A program made the position numbers and the translations under genes. The notes under the pieces were generated by a model. That model saw only the letters and a program-made list of their open reading frames with translations. It searched no databases and was not told where the DNA came from. This document shows positions 41,318 through 59,300 of a stretch of 64,000 nucleotides of DNA, piece after piece. The stretch covers positions 50,503,324 to 50,567,323 of the forward strand of contig NC_133901.1 in NCBI RefSeq assembly GCF_964199755.1, read 5' to 3'. This DNA comes from Larus michahellis. Lineage: Eukaryota > Chordata > Aves > Charadriiformes > Laridae. Position 1 is the stretch's first letter; every line of letters begins with the position of its first letter.

Positions 41318-44300
41318 GTAAGTTCAAAGGCGCAAGTGCCACAGAAAGGCAGAGGGACCTGCCTGTGGAGCTGTGTCAGGGGAAGATGCCATCCCACGGG
41401 AGGCCTTAACCACCCACCTTGGAAAGGAAGGGAGAAGTCCACACTGCAGTTTCCTCCCTGCAGCACCACTGCAGTGGAGTTCAGCCCTCACGCACGTAGC
41501 TCTAAATCGAGTCTGTTAGTAACACATGAGTCTTTAGATCGAGACCATCATCCAGTAGTTGGCAGGTAGTCAGCCAGGTCATCTAGGCCACCAGAACAGC
41601 GTGTAACAGGTGAAGTATGTAAAAGACCTAAGTGGGGCTGAAGAAGTTGCTCCTTTTCATGTAGTTGCTCAAGATCAGGGTCTAGGTCCCAAGAGGGCAT
41701 AAAGGTAAGATTGTCCTGCCCACTACATACCTTTCTCTAGAAAGAAATCTTAATGATAGTTATTTGTATGCAGTTGTGGGAAGTGCGCTTAGTGGTTTGT
41801 TTCTGTCTATTGTGATATTTATTCATATTATACTTAGAACAGACACTACATACACATCATCCTTCTTTTACCTGGTGGTTAATTATTCATAAGAGATTCT
41901 GACCAGCAAGATACAATTTATGAAGGATCCACCTATGATATTATGCACCAGTTAATTGAGATTATTCAAAATAACTTACTACTCTTTTATGATAAACAAG
42001 TTAGGAGTTCAGAGACCATTAAAATGCAAACATTTTTTTTCCTGTAACTTGGTGCAGCACTTGAGCTCTAGATGAAACAGCAGACACTGTTCTATTTGCC
42101 TGTAGAATAGCATTAAGTGCAGGCAGCAGAAAACGAGTGGGTAATAATTTACCATGCTTGCCCGCTTCAAATGAAAAGCACCTAAAGCCACATAAAGAAT
42201 CTAATAAATGACCTATCTTCAGCAAAATTGGGCTTGTTCTCTCTTGTTTGTCCAGAACACATCAGGAGCAGCTTTAAAAATTTAATCCTTACAGCATTCT
42301 TCAGCTGACACTCCCAGTGTATGTCTACTTTTTCACCTCCGTTATGCACATTTCTTTCAGGACAGGTATATATTTAAATCCCTGTTTCCATGGGAACCAA
42401 GCACATTTGTAAAATACACAATTCTTTATCTTTTCCATTTAGTGGACTGTTAGGATTTGAGCTATTCAGGAGAGGAAGAGTCTGTTTTCACAAACAAGTG
42501 GGAAGAGAAAAAGAGAAAACACTTTAACAAAACGGCGTATGTCTGAAGAGTCTGTTAAATGCATTGCATGTTTATATGTTAACAAGAATATCCAGAATGA
42601 CTTTTTTAAAGCATGGAATGGAACCATTGTGGTCGTCTAATTTCACTCTCTGTATTTAAGGAAATCCCTTGGCTTGTTACTATAGCTAGAGCCAGCAAAT
42701 TTAGGAAAGCTTCTAAAACCCCGTTCAGAGTCAAGGCAACTTCTCATTCCTAGAAAATTAAACTTTAGATAAGTTGGGAGACAAACTCTTGCTCCTCTCT
42801 TTTGTGATATACTTGCATCTTCTGCTAAGAGATGATACTGGACAGAATTCTGCTCTGGAGGGACTTAGCTCTCAACTACATAGTCATGCTGAGTGCTATC
42901 AGTAGAGCTGGAATAAAACTTGGTTTTTTTCAGAATAATTTATTGTTGGTGACATAGAGAAGCAGCAATGCTTTAGTGACCTGTGCTATATATCCTGGTT
43001 GGAACATTATTTCCTGCTTTAATACGAAGCATTACTTTTGATGTTCTATTTCAGCCAACACAGTTAAATAAAAAAACTTTCCCACAGTTTGTCATAAGCA
43101 ACAAGACATGGTCAGCTTTGAACCATAGGTCAAAGTATAACAAACCAACAGGATGCTGCAGTGATCCAAGTCTAAATTTTCTACTAAAAATACTTCTCCC
43201 GTTGCACTACCTTGTGACTGCAGTAATTAAAATGCAGAGAGTCAACGTTAGCTGTTGAGTTAACCTTCCATGTGTGCAGGGAGCAGAGCAAGTTCATGGC
43301 TTCAGGAAGAGCCATGCCTTTGGTTAGCTGCTCAAGTGAGAGTCACTACCCAGTGAGTCATGTTAGGACTCCACCCACAGTAGTCCAAACATCAAGATTT
43401 CACACAAACCTTGCAACTGAGTTGCCACCAGGATCTCTAGTTCTATTGTGTGGAACCAGACTAAAAATAGAAGCTTCACCCTTCCTCAAAGCACAGAAGG
43501 AGAACAGCAGGATGTTCTGCTAGACTACTTAAAAGAGCACCGTGTCTAACGTTTTTCGCCAATAATTTTTTAATCATTAGGATTAAACCCATGCATTTCA
43601 GATTAGTTACTAATAGATGGCATATGTCCACAGGTTCACAAAATCGCATACCAAAACACTGCTGCTTCTTTGCAGCGGACTTAAGTCTTCTGCCAAGAAA
43701 CTTAAATGACTTAACAAGGTGAACTTAGTGACCTTCATCCCAGTATACGGAAAAAAATCAGCAAATGAAATTGAAATTCTGGCAGCCAGGATTTTTTTTT
43801 TAAAGTATCAAATTGCAGATAGTAGATTAAAAAGGTTATTGTTCTCAACAGTATAGAACAATTAGTCTTATCTCCACTTTCCAAGGCTTACAACCAAACA
43901 CGTGGTTTATCAAAGATCGATCACTGGACATACTGGGTCAGTTTGACACAATGTATGAGGAATTCAGTATAAGCCACTTGGATGTCCACAGAAGGCTTGA
44001 CAAGAACCAGTAATTAGTTAAACTGCAGGAAAAAGGAATTAGCATGAGCAAGGATAAACAACTTGTAAGAAAAAACAAAGTCTGTGTTGAAAAGGAATTT
44101 GCAGAATTCTGTTAAATTGGTCTGTGATCAATTACAAGTTTTTTCTTAACTGAGTAGGGCGCAAAAGTGAGAAATAAGCTAATGATACCTGCTGACAACT
44201 CTGAGGTATCACCAATACAGAGAATAATCAAAACCAGGAGAAATATGTGGATCTAGTTGTTTGTTTTTTTCTTAATTAAAAAGTGTCATAGTGCCAGGTC

Positions 44301-47300
44301 ATGCATTTGAATTAATATTTTTCCTCACAAACTGGAGCTCAGCTGCAAATGACACCAGGGGCAAGAGATTGGGGTGCTCAATCACACTACATGACAGACA
44401 CCAAGAGGCAAACAAGGAGTTTATAACGGGAAGTATTAATGTATTCTTATATTCATTGATCTATGTGCTGATATGGGTATGGTCTTTACCAACTCGAGTT
44501 CAAGAAAGACTGAGATTAAGTTTCAAGTGGGCAGCTCAGTGATCAAGGCATAGACAGTGCGTCAGAAGAAAGGAGGTAAAGCTTACTATGTTTAGTAAAA
44601 TGAAGACTACAGTATGATGGCTACCTGTAACAGTTTATGTATAAATACCAGGAAGAGCATGAAATAAGAACTTTAGTAAGGACTTTAGGTATATTTAAAA
44701 TGGAGTTTAAGATATGGTTGGTCAGGACAGGAAAGAACTGATTCAGGAACCCCCTTCTAATGTAAAGTTAGTGGATACAGGGAGCCAGAGAAGACAGCAA
44801 CAATGAAGTATCTGTTAAACACACCATATTAGCAGCACCAACTTCTTCCCTTACCCAGAGAAACACATAGTGTTAACCCTTTTCTTCAGTCACATGAATT
44901 TAGAATGTCAAATTTCAATTGCTTTTTAGCTTAACCAGCAAATGGACAGTAACACAAGTCTGCAAGGACTCCTTTAGATCTTATTCTAATCCTAGTCACC
45001 GCTACAAGTTATGTGCAGCATCGATCCTAGGTACCTGATAGCAGTCACAGGAAACCTGACTGTTGCATACTGCCAATCCACTAATTCCTCTTGAAGAAAT
45101 GTCATCTGCAAGCCTTGCAGCACAACAGAACACAGGGAAGCTAGTCACCATCAGATAGTACACCACCTTCTTTCTGCTGCTGACACTGTCATCAGTTAAG
45201 AAATACCGGAGCATTACCAGCTCCCTCCTGCAATTTTAAGAAGTCATTTCTGTTAACGATAGTTCATCCTGCAAATACTGATTTTGATAAGTAACACAGC
45301 GTACTTTCAGGTGCTTGTGGGTTTTACATGCACTTGCGCAAACGTGCAAACAAGCGCAGTCTTTCTACTGTAGGAAGATGTCAGAACAAAGCATAATGTC
45401 TGCATGCTAATTAAACTGCAGGTTGTCAGAGGTCACCGTGCTTACTGAAAAAACAGGTTTCATTGCCTCTTTGTTCTGACAAAAGATGCTTTGCTGAAAC
45501 TCTCTTCCTTTGTTGAGGCTGACTGAGATTACATGCCTGAGAAGGGTCCAGGGCAGCAAGGGGAACTGATTTGATACATTCCTCCAACTTTTCTAAGTAT
45601 CCAGTATACCCAAAGGGAACAGGAGAATCAATTGTGACAGTAAACTCTGTTCTGAATATTATGTATATTGAGGAAAAGAAGTTTTCAAGAACTTCATGCT
45701 GAGGTGAAAAGTCACGATCAGCTCAACTAAGCCCAGATTAAAAAGAAAAAAAAAATAATCATCATTTGCGCAATTAAATACTTGAGCGGTAGGAGCTGGT
45801 AATGAAGCCATTTAAGCAAGGTATTTTAAAGCCTAATACTTACCAAGAAAACATGCACATTGCCAGAAATAAATATGTAATATAGTAATGTCCAGTAAGG
45901 TTGTACTTATTCAGAGAAGTCATCTATGAAAAGGAAAAGGTTGAACGTGTCACAGGATAGAAAAGTTTTTTATTATATTAGTGAGGGCACTAGTATGATT
46001 AAATATAATATAAAGTGTATATAGAACCCAAAGAACTATCTATCTTGACTATTTATAGCTAGACTTTGTCAAAGTTAATTGGAGCAACACACCCTAAAAA
46101 AAAAAAAAAAGGGAAAAAGTCCCCTAATAAATCCAAGAAATCTGTCATTTACAAATCAATAGCAAGTTAAAGCCTGAAATCCTTGGTGATGTTTCTTGAC
46201 TCCCAGGCCTTTCCCACTAGATTTTCTATTGAACTTCAAGTTTTTAGATAGATATCCGTGAAGTGGAACAATTTGAATAAAATACCTTTAGGAATTCCCA
46301 TCTAGATTTTCAAACTCCAGAGAAGGAATGCCTCCTAGGTACAGCCCAGGCTTTACAATCAAGCAAAATGATGCATTACATTTGTTTGCAATATTGTCCT
46401 TCACAAGAGTGGCTGCTGAAATTTGAAATTGGGCATTCAAAATTCCAGAGTCAAAGTGAGGTTCACAATGTGCTGCTCAACCAGTAAAAAGGGACAGAAT
46501 GGAGGGGATCAGATACAGAGTTTTTAAAAGAGTGACTATTTTTTTCCTACTCCAATTCCAAGCATTTGTCTGTGTTGTCTGGCATACAACCAAACCTACG
46601 GATTGTGGTATCTTGACACCTCTGTTTTGCAGTGAATCCTTCTATCTAGGAAGACATAACCTTTGTCCCTTATGACATCCCATTTTTAGTCTTCAGGTAC
46701 TTGCAAGGACTGGCAAATTCCACAATACCTTTTCTATATCAATGATCACAAATTGATCTTCTCAGAACTTAGCATGTTGTGCACAGCAGCTTATTAAATA
46801 GCATAGCCATTAAACTTGTAGAGTGTTTTAAAATCTTTCTTCTTACATTTTATCAGTTTCCCTAACAGGGGGAATGGCAAGAGTTTACTCCAGAGGAGAT
46901 CAGGGAAATAATATTATGCTGCCCCCAATGCCCTGCAACTTTTTTGCAGTAATTGAGAGACTTATCCAGCTTTGCTGCTTGCTCTTTTCCTCCTATTTCA
47001 AGGCTTACTTCAAAAAATACCTTGACCTGAAAATTTGTGAAATAGTTAAATGTCTGAAGTGATGTATATTAAGTTTAAAGAAGAGAAGGGAAAACAAAAG
47101 CTTTTTATTCAGACTAATGAAAAACAAGAGCCGAGTTTTAACTTATTTAATGCTCACGAATAACATTTTCAAAGATATGAGAATCTTTGCTATATCTTTA
47201 GTTTTCATGTACCTTGTCCTTGCAATTAGAACTTAGAATTTAGCATTGAGTCACTGGAGGAATTCTCCAGATTGGAACAAGCAGTATAGGATCTACAGAT

Positions 47301-48200
47301 TTGTAACCTGAGTCCCATTCTTGGATTTATCTGGCAAATTAGCACAAAAATTATTTTGGGAACACTGGCTTTACAGGCTTCTCTTAACATTTCAGATTCA
47401 TTTACCAAAACAGATGTGAGGTATCAGAAACAGTCATTAGTAATTAGGTGGGAACAGTTATGTGGTAGAAGAAGGACACTTTTATTAGGCAAAACCTCCT
47501 CAGTACAGCTAAACAGACTTCTAAAGGTAATGTTATTAGCTGAGACTGTAAAAAGTTACAGCTTGGATTGATATTGGCTTGCTTTCAGCCGGAACTCATT
47601 TAACATGAAGTAGGTTTTGGGGAGAAAATAGGAAGTTTCTGTTCACATAATTTTAGCAGCAGTACAGGATCATGAAACAGAAAATTCCTATTTGATGATC
47701 TTTTAACCTCAAAACTTCAAGTGTAGTTTTGCTGTGTTTTGCTTCTTTTGCGAAGATGAAAACTCCCGTAGTGGCACTTGTTCAGCCACAAATGCTTTCC
47801 AAGCCCCTTTTAACCATGAACTCAGTTTCTAGTTCACAGCAATGAGGGGCTAATGCTATTGACCTTGATTTCCTTTCACAAAGGATCAGATGTGCATAGA
47901 AATGATACCATAATGTAAACCGAATTCACTGTCTCATACTCTGCCAGTATCCTGATGAAGAAGGGCATATACACAGCACCACTAATAAACCAGTGACCAT
48001 TCTGGGCTACACAAGAAGCCACGCTTTCAGTGTGCTTTAACAACTGGGGGGAAAAAAAAACTGCAAAGAAGTCTGCAGAATTGGAGTTGACTTGCATCAA
48101 CTCTAGTTTTCTTTCTTGATGCCATGTTATCCCCCCCTTTCTTTCAAAAGTGGATTCATTATACGGAAATGAGAACAGTTTTTTCTGGACAGAAGCCATT
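41318..48200. other. Intergenic region between ANXA7 and EIF3F
   Basis: About 7 kb of AT-rich sequence. I see no exon of a known gene, no CR1 and no RNA gene; A runs at about 45744 and 46098. The ORFs present are short and unsupported. Confidence 0.6.
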
Positions 48201-48220
48201 ATTGCCACTGCAATGGAACT

Positions 48221-48226
48221 TTTATT
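48221..48226 (-). terminator. EIF3F polyadenylation signal candidate
   Basis: TTTATT on the plus strand is AATAAA on the minus strand, 288 nt after the EIF3F stop. It suggests a 3' UTR of about 0.3 kb. Confidence 0.5.
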
Positions 48227-48513
48227 TCAAATACATTCTTACAATAAAGCTGTACTTTGTTATACAAGTAGATAAACCTCGGAGACAAAAGATTCACATA
48301 CTGCATTTTAAAATATTGGGCTCAACTAAACTGCAGCTGTTCCCATTAATTTCCTAAACCATGTAGGGATTTTTCAGGGCAATGGAAATAAAAACGTGAA
48401 CCAAGTCATCTAGGTAATTAAATTACGGTCCAAGGAAATTTGTAACACCACCATAGAAAAGTGTATCTGCTCATTCTTCAGCTTCTTTGAAGTGTAGGGT
48501 GGCAGAAGTTTCT

Positions 48514-53027
<4,514 letters not shown>

Positions 53028-53066
53028 TTTGCAAGAGAGAGGGGTGGGGGTTTCGCGCCGGCAATA

Positions 53067-53360
53067 ATTGGCTATTCGGAACGCCTGTCACGCAGTGCTA
53101 CCTTTCTATTGGGGAAAGGGTGTGCTAAGGCCCTCCTGCCATCTGCTAACCAATCTGGGGAGAGCGATGAGGGAAGACGCTCTGATTGGAGGAAGAGCGC
53201 ACCGCCTGTGACTGAAGCGTACTCTTGCTCCCACCTTCTTGGGGCTGGAGAGTTTTCCGATTGGGTTCTCTTATGCCCCGCTTCCTTGACTCTCTGCTCT
53301 CCCATTGGCTGGCGCCGCTCTTGCCTTCTGTCTGTCAGGGCGTGAGGGCCTATTTATTGG
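53067..53360 (-). promoter_or_regulatory. EIF3F promoter with seven CCAAT boxes
   Basis: CCAAT (seen as ATTGG on the plus strand) at 53067, 53108, 53185, 53260, 53304 and 53356, plus one plus-strand CCAAT at 53150. Spacing is roughly 35-75 nt. NF-Y binds this motif. No TATA box is obvious. Confidence 0.65.
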
Positions 53361-53399
53361 CTGTGGCGCTGTCGTTTACCACACTGGTTGCTAGGTGAA

Positions 53400-56300
53400 G
53401 GTATGGTTTGTCAGTGTGTGTAGCGCCGAGCACTCGCCCTGGTGGCGGGGAGCCTTGGCGGCGCCCGGCTCTGAGGGCCCTGCTGGAGGTAGGCTGAGCA
53501 GGGCCGGTGTGCTGGGGCTCCCTGTTGCGTTCGAAGCCCCACCCGTTTCAGGGGCGTTGCCGTACCCCTGGGGCTGCCTCAGCTGGCTGTGCTTCTCTGG
53601 CACGTCAGGCCTGTGTTGCCGTCAGCTGTGGGTGGCTGCTGAGGTGTTTGGGTGGTGGCAGTGTGGCCCTGGCCATGGCGGCAGGGCTGCTCCCTCGGCC
53701 TGCTTGAAGTGGGGGTAGAGGTAGCAGCACTGCTTCTGCTGCCCTGCAGCTGTGTGGTGGTGTGGCAGACACAGCAGGCTGCGGGCATGGCACCGAGCTG
53801 CCACCACAGCGAAGGAGGTTATCCAGTATGTGAGGGCTATGCAGCGCTCAGGGTATTGGCCCTGTGAGGCAGGGAAGTGCTCTTAGCCCTGCTTTCCAGG
53901 TCTCTGTTGCCAGTGAGGCAAAGAAGAGTAAGTGGTTGCTAAGTGTTGTGTAGAGAGCAAATGCTGGTTACCTTTAGCCGAGGTTTAATGGTTAGCTAAC
54001 AAATTGACTTGGATATAATTTACCTACTTACTTGTAGCGCCCCTTGTGTTCACTCAGGCAACAAACCTGTGTGGGTGGACCAGGTATGGTTGTAAACAGA
54101 AGCATGTATGGTTTTGATAACTGGTAAGGAGGCTGCATTTTTTCAGAGCTTCCTTTTCCCTTTTTTTTTTGGCCGTATCCTTGCAGTTGTTATCTTAACA
54201 GTGGTAGCAACATGAACGCAGATTTACCTTTAAGTCTCTTAGTTCAAAACCCTTTATCACAGTTTTTAATATTAGTTTGACAAACTTTAAGGGAGTCTTT
54301 CAGGTAACATTAAAATGTTTGGATTTTTTTGGTCTCTGTGTGTGTGTATACAAATATATAAATATGAAAGATCCACAAGTCTCACCTTTTGTCGAAATGC
54401 TTAGTCTGATGAAACTATGCCAGTCAAAAACTACATCAGTTCTCTGGCACCGCTTTGTCTATCAGATGGCTCTTTGAATAATTGAGAACACTTCCAGGTA
54501 GTTTTCCCAGGTGTACCAGAGAGAAAAGTGCAGTGTTGGTTACTACCTTAGGTGCAATCATCTTTACTCTTTTAGGGGTCCGCGTTGGGCTCCTGACATA
54601 CTCTTTCCCATATTTGCGTTACCAGTTAAAGTAATTTTAACATAAAGAAGTGATCTTTATCATGACTGATGGCTTTTGGAATTTTCTCTGTTTCATTAGC
54701 TGAGGCGTGAACGTCATCCGTTGATAAGCAGTTTCGACTCAGTCATTGAAGACAGGCTCTTGAGTATAAAAGGAGCAGCTCAATAAAAAGATAATACATT
54801 CTGCCCATGTGCTAGCAATTTGCTTCTTTTACATAAGTGGGGAACACCTGTCAAAGCTACAAAGGAGAGCTAATGCATGGGAACACGAACAGATTTTATC
54901 TCTTCATAAAAGCACTTCCTGGTCTGGGCACCAGTAAAAACTGGATCTCCTATTCTTAGGTTTTCACCATGCAGCCTTCATTTGTTGTAGGTGTGCCTGG
55001 GTCAAATTGCATAAAGCTTTAAAACGTTTCTGTTCCTGGAGCTTTGATGTGTCATTGAGAAATCTAATGTGTGAGGCATTCTTGTTAGAGAGCAGCTGTT
55101 TGATCTCATTCTTGTTTGCATCAAACTGCCCTTGGTGCTTAATTTGACATAGTCAGCTGCAGATTCAGTTGAAGCAAGCAAGACTCTTTAAGACCTGTCC
55201 ATTATACTTTTATGTTGCCATCTTAAAAATTGGGCAGCTTAATATGGAGCTGCAGTTGTACTTCAAAACTGGCAACTATGATAACTGTCTTCTAATATGT
55301 TGATATCAAGCTGCTGGACAGAACACCAGAGAGTGTATGTAGTGAATAAAAAGATGGATATAGCCTGTATCTCAAAAGTCAAAGATCAGTGTTTGGCTCA
55401 CACAAAGCCTGCTTAATACAAAGATAGTATAAATCTAATGATAGGAAAATCAATTGTGTGATAGTGCTTGGAGCAGATATGTCCAAGATACAAACCTGTT
55501 TTTCCTTGCTGAATAACTACTGAAAAACAGAGACCTTCATAATTAATATTGTTTCACAAAGTATTAGTTTACTTTTAGAGGAGGGTAGTTACCAGTGACA
55601 CATGTTGATGATGCCTGTTGTTGAAAACTTAGCATCCATCTAGTGAGATGATTAAGATGTTTAGATACTGCTCCATTACGGTAAAATCTATCTGCCTAGA
55701 GGAGGAACAGAAGACAGATTTGCACATGAACGTGGATCAGCATGGTAACTCAGGGACTTCTGATTTTACATTTTTCCTTGCTTGGTTTCCCTGCATCTGA
55801 TGTTGGTGGTAAATGTAATTAGCCTCCAAGCTCTGCTCTTGCATGATTTCTCTTTATAGAGAAATCCTTATGTGTGACTGAGTCATTATTATTGCGTTTG
55901 CTGTCATGTCAGCTGCATTTTCACAGGTGATGTATAATTTCTTTATCAGTAGCTATGTTCTAATCTTCCTTGTATTACTGGAAGCAATGTCATCTCTTGC
56001 TCTAAGAAAAATGTTTCTTATATTGCATTACAGATAAAATAAAATATTTACAATATATTTGATTTGTCATTTCAGGACATACTTTTATCTGTTCAGTTTC
56101 ATGGGATTGAAACTGACATTTTTATTCCATTATTATAAGAATAATTTTCTGTTGCACATTCTGTCTAGGAAGTTAATAGAGTCTTTCAGTTTTTCTGCCA
56201 AGAGAAAAATCCATCACTAAACTTAACATTTATTTTATATAATCATGCTTATTTAGGAAAAATGATTACCAGGTCTCATTTTCCAAATAATTTTGAGATC

Positions 56301-59300
56301 AAAGGACAGAAGTCTATTTCCCTGCCTGCAATTTCAAGTCTGTGTTTCCAGCCTTCGTCGTGCTCACAGAGCTCCCTCTTCACCTTCTCTCTCAGTCGAG
56401 TGACCAGCGCTTTTGTTGTCTACCGGTTATCTGTGTTTTTCAGGATCCCTATGTTGTGCCTTCTATCCGGGACTTTTATACAACGTAGTAATGGGCAATG
56501 ATTTCAGCTTTTGGTTTGTTTTTGTGGTTTGGCGTTGTTTTTTTTCTTTTTCCTGTTAAAAAAAAGTGATAATTCCCTTATTTAGTCTTAGATAGATAGT
56601 CATCTGTTTCCCGTGCATTTGGGATTGCCAGTAGATGAAACACAGTTGTTAGCAGTAGTCAATTCCCAGTGTAATGTGTCAGCTGATTCAGCTTCATATT
56701 AGCAAGAGAGATTCAAGCCCCTCCCTGCTTTGGTGTAATGTTTTATGGGGCTACCTTAGTTATCAGAAAATAACACAGACACATGGGACTACTGATATAA
56801 TGATGATGTAATAATGGTGAAAATACAAATACTACCTAAAAATAATGAGGCATACTGTTAATTACATACCACACTGATAAAAGAATATACCTTCTCTAAA
56901 GTTAGGGAAGCGATGGAAGTTATCTTTAGGTGTTCAAAAATGGCACATTAAGGACTGACATGTGGTTTTTAGTTAATATATGGAAATGTAGAGATCCAAG
57001 CTAAAGTAAAAATAACTTCACAGAATAACTTGCAGTGAAAAATAACAGAGAAATGCATGCAGGCTGGCATACTTAGGGCAACAGATACTTTCATGGTCAC
57101 AGTTGTACACTCATTGAAGAAGGGGAAAGAGACATGTACTGAACAAAGGATGTCTGTGGAAATAAAAAAATACCCCCAAGCCCTGAAAACCTCCAAATGG
57201 TACAAACTAGTTGTCTCAGTCAAGTGTTGAAATTTTTAAATTGTCAAAATGTGTCTCAAAACTATTTATTTAGCTGTTCATGATTCCTGGATATACCAGT
57301 TCCATTGCTTGCAATGACCAGTGAGAGATCTGTCAAAAAATAGAGAAGGTGACTATGTTTAAAAGCTGCGGTAAAAAGCATTTTGATCTAAAATGCAGAT
57401 TTCTGTTGTTGCAGTACCGTAACTCCTCAGACTTCAGTGGGAATGTATCCGTAACAACTTGGAACAGTTGGAGCAGGCTTTTCCTGAAGAGAGGGTAGGA
57501 TATTCTGAAAGAGTCTTCTGTTGACTCATACCATGCCTCTCCCCCAGTATGTTCACCCTGTTGCCCCAGATGAGCTTGACTGAAAATGCTAGCCCTAACA
57601 TTCTATATAAAAGCAACAATGTCTTTTATTGTGAAGATCTGTATCACATTTGTATATAGAAAAGAGTGACTGAACTCATAAAAGCGCTTATGGAATTTAT
57701 ACTGTGAGGATATACCCTTGTCTAGATTATTTTTGGAAAAGTTTGTTTCAGCTGTTTTCAGGGCTGGGTCAAGATTGTATACTTCTTTGATCATTAAATC
57801 ATGGTGCATAAAAAGGTAGTCCTGCATCCACTATTACCTAGTTCTTTGTGCTGGCCGCAGGATATTCAAACAGCCATGGCACAGACTAAGGCTGCTCAAA
57901 CAATAATGGAAAAGCTTACAAGGCATAATCCCTGTGCAGGCATTGTCGCATAATACAACTGCCATACAGTTGTCACATTACAAACATTAATAGCGATGTC
58001 CCAGCTTACATGCACATATTGTGAATGTTTGCATAACGAGAGGTATTGCCAGATATTAGTAGAGCAGACTCCTGCTTTTTGGACCAGTTGTGTATGAAGC
58101 ATTTTTGTCATTTTATGCATTTAATGAGAAATAACTTACACTGTGCAGATCATCATGAATGCTTCAGATACACAGATAGAAAGAGACATGGCAAATAGAA
58201 TCTTAGCTGGAGTGTACTGTTGTCTAGGTTTCGGTTTTGAAAATCCAAGAAAAATGCAAGAAAGGAAGTAAAAGGATGAAAACAGAATAATATATATAGG
58301 ACACAGAGAAAAAGAAACTGGATAACTAAAAATAGGGTTGTTTGGGAAATGTGAAACTCCTTGACGTGTGAGGTTTGTGGCCAATGAATGACAGGAGATC
58401 TTGCGGTGGCTCCCAGAAGAGACCTGGAATAAATGTTTACGTGCCTGAAAGGCAGTCTGCTTTTCTTTCCGGCAAGATCAATGGCTCTAATAAAAGGAAC
58501 TGCCTCTCCTGCCAGCCAGAGGAGAGGTCATTCATCCAGGTGTTTTGCAAAAGCTCTTGCTGTGCTGGCCCTCCAGGGATGGATGCGGGAGCCTCCTCCC
58601 GGCTCCGTGTTTGCAGACCGAGAGCCTGCCGTGCCGGCTTTCCAACGTCACCGAAGCCTCCTCGGCAGAGGACCGCGGCCCTGGGGACACCGGGGCCTGA
58701 GCTGCCGGTCGGCGGCTCGGTGCAGCCTCCGGTCCGGTCCCCGGGGCGGCAGCGGGCGCCTCCCCGCCAGGTGGCGGCAGGCACACGCGGTCTCGCTGCC
58801 TCGTAGCGGGTAATGAGTTCCAGCCCTCTTTCCCGTGGTCTGAAATCACTGCCTTTACACGAGTTTCACGCTTAATTGGATTTACTGATTATTGCTAAGA
58901 GATGCAATTTTATTTTCCTGTGATACTAAAACAATTAGATAGTCATGAATACAAACCACAGCCTTTGTAATCACTTAATGCTAATTAGTTAGTGACTTAA
59001 CTCTGCCTGGTTTGAAGTGAATAGCGTTAAGTGGGAATTTGTGCATAGTGCTTTTTCCACTAATATTTATTATATGTATTTGACTTGCCACTTTCTTTCT
59101 TCAGTTAATACAATTAATGTAGAATCAATGAGGTGGAATTAATTAATTTTATCTTAATTCTACCTTAATTCTTCTGTGCCATTTCACATAAGAATGTGAC
59201 AGAGAGCTTTACTTATGGATTTTATGTCAGTGCAATCCTAAGATGGGTTGTACAACCCAAATTTTACTGAAATATATGGTGAGGAAAGGTGTTTTGTGTC

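Noticed and set aside
40273..41409. 378-codon plus-strand open frame across the CpG island
   Set aside because: Composition is Ala/Gly/Pro/Arg-rich, as expected from CpG DNA with few stops; parallel open frames exist on both strands, it runs through good splice sites, and no domain is recognisable.
58375..58813. 143- and 126-codon plus-strand frames
   Set aside because: Both come from the isolated GC-rich islet in overlapping frames; no domain and no splice support.
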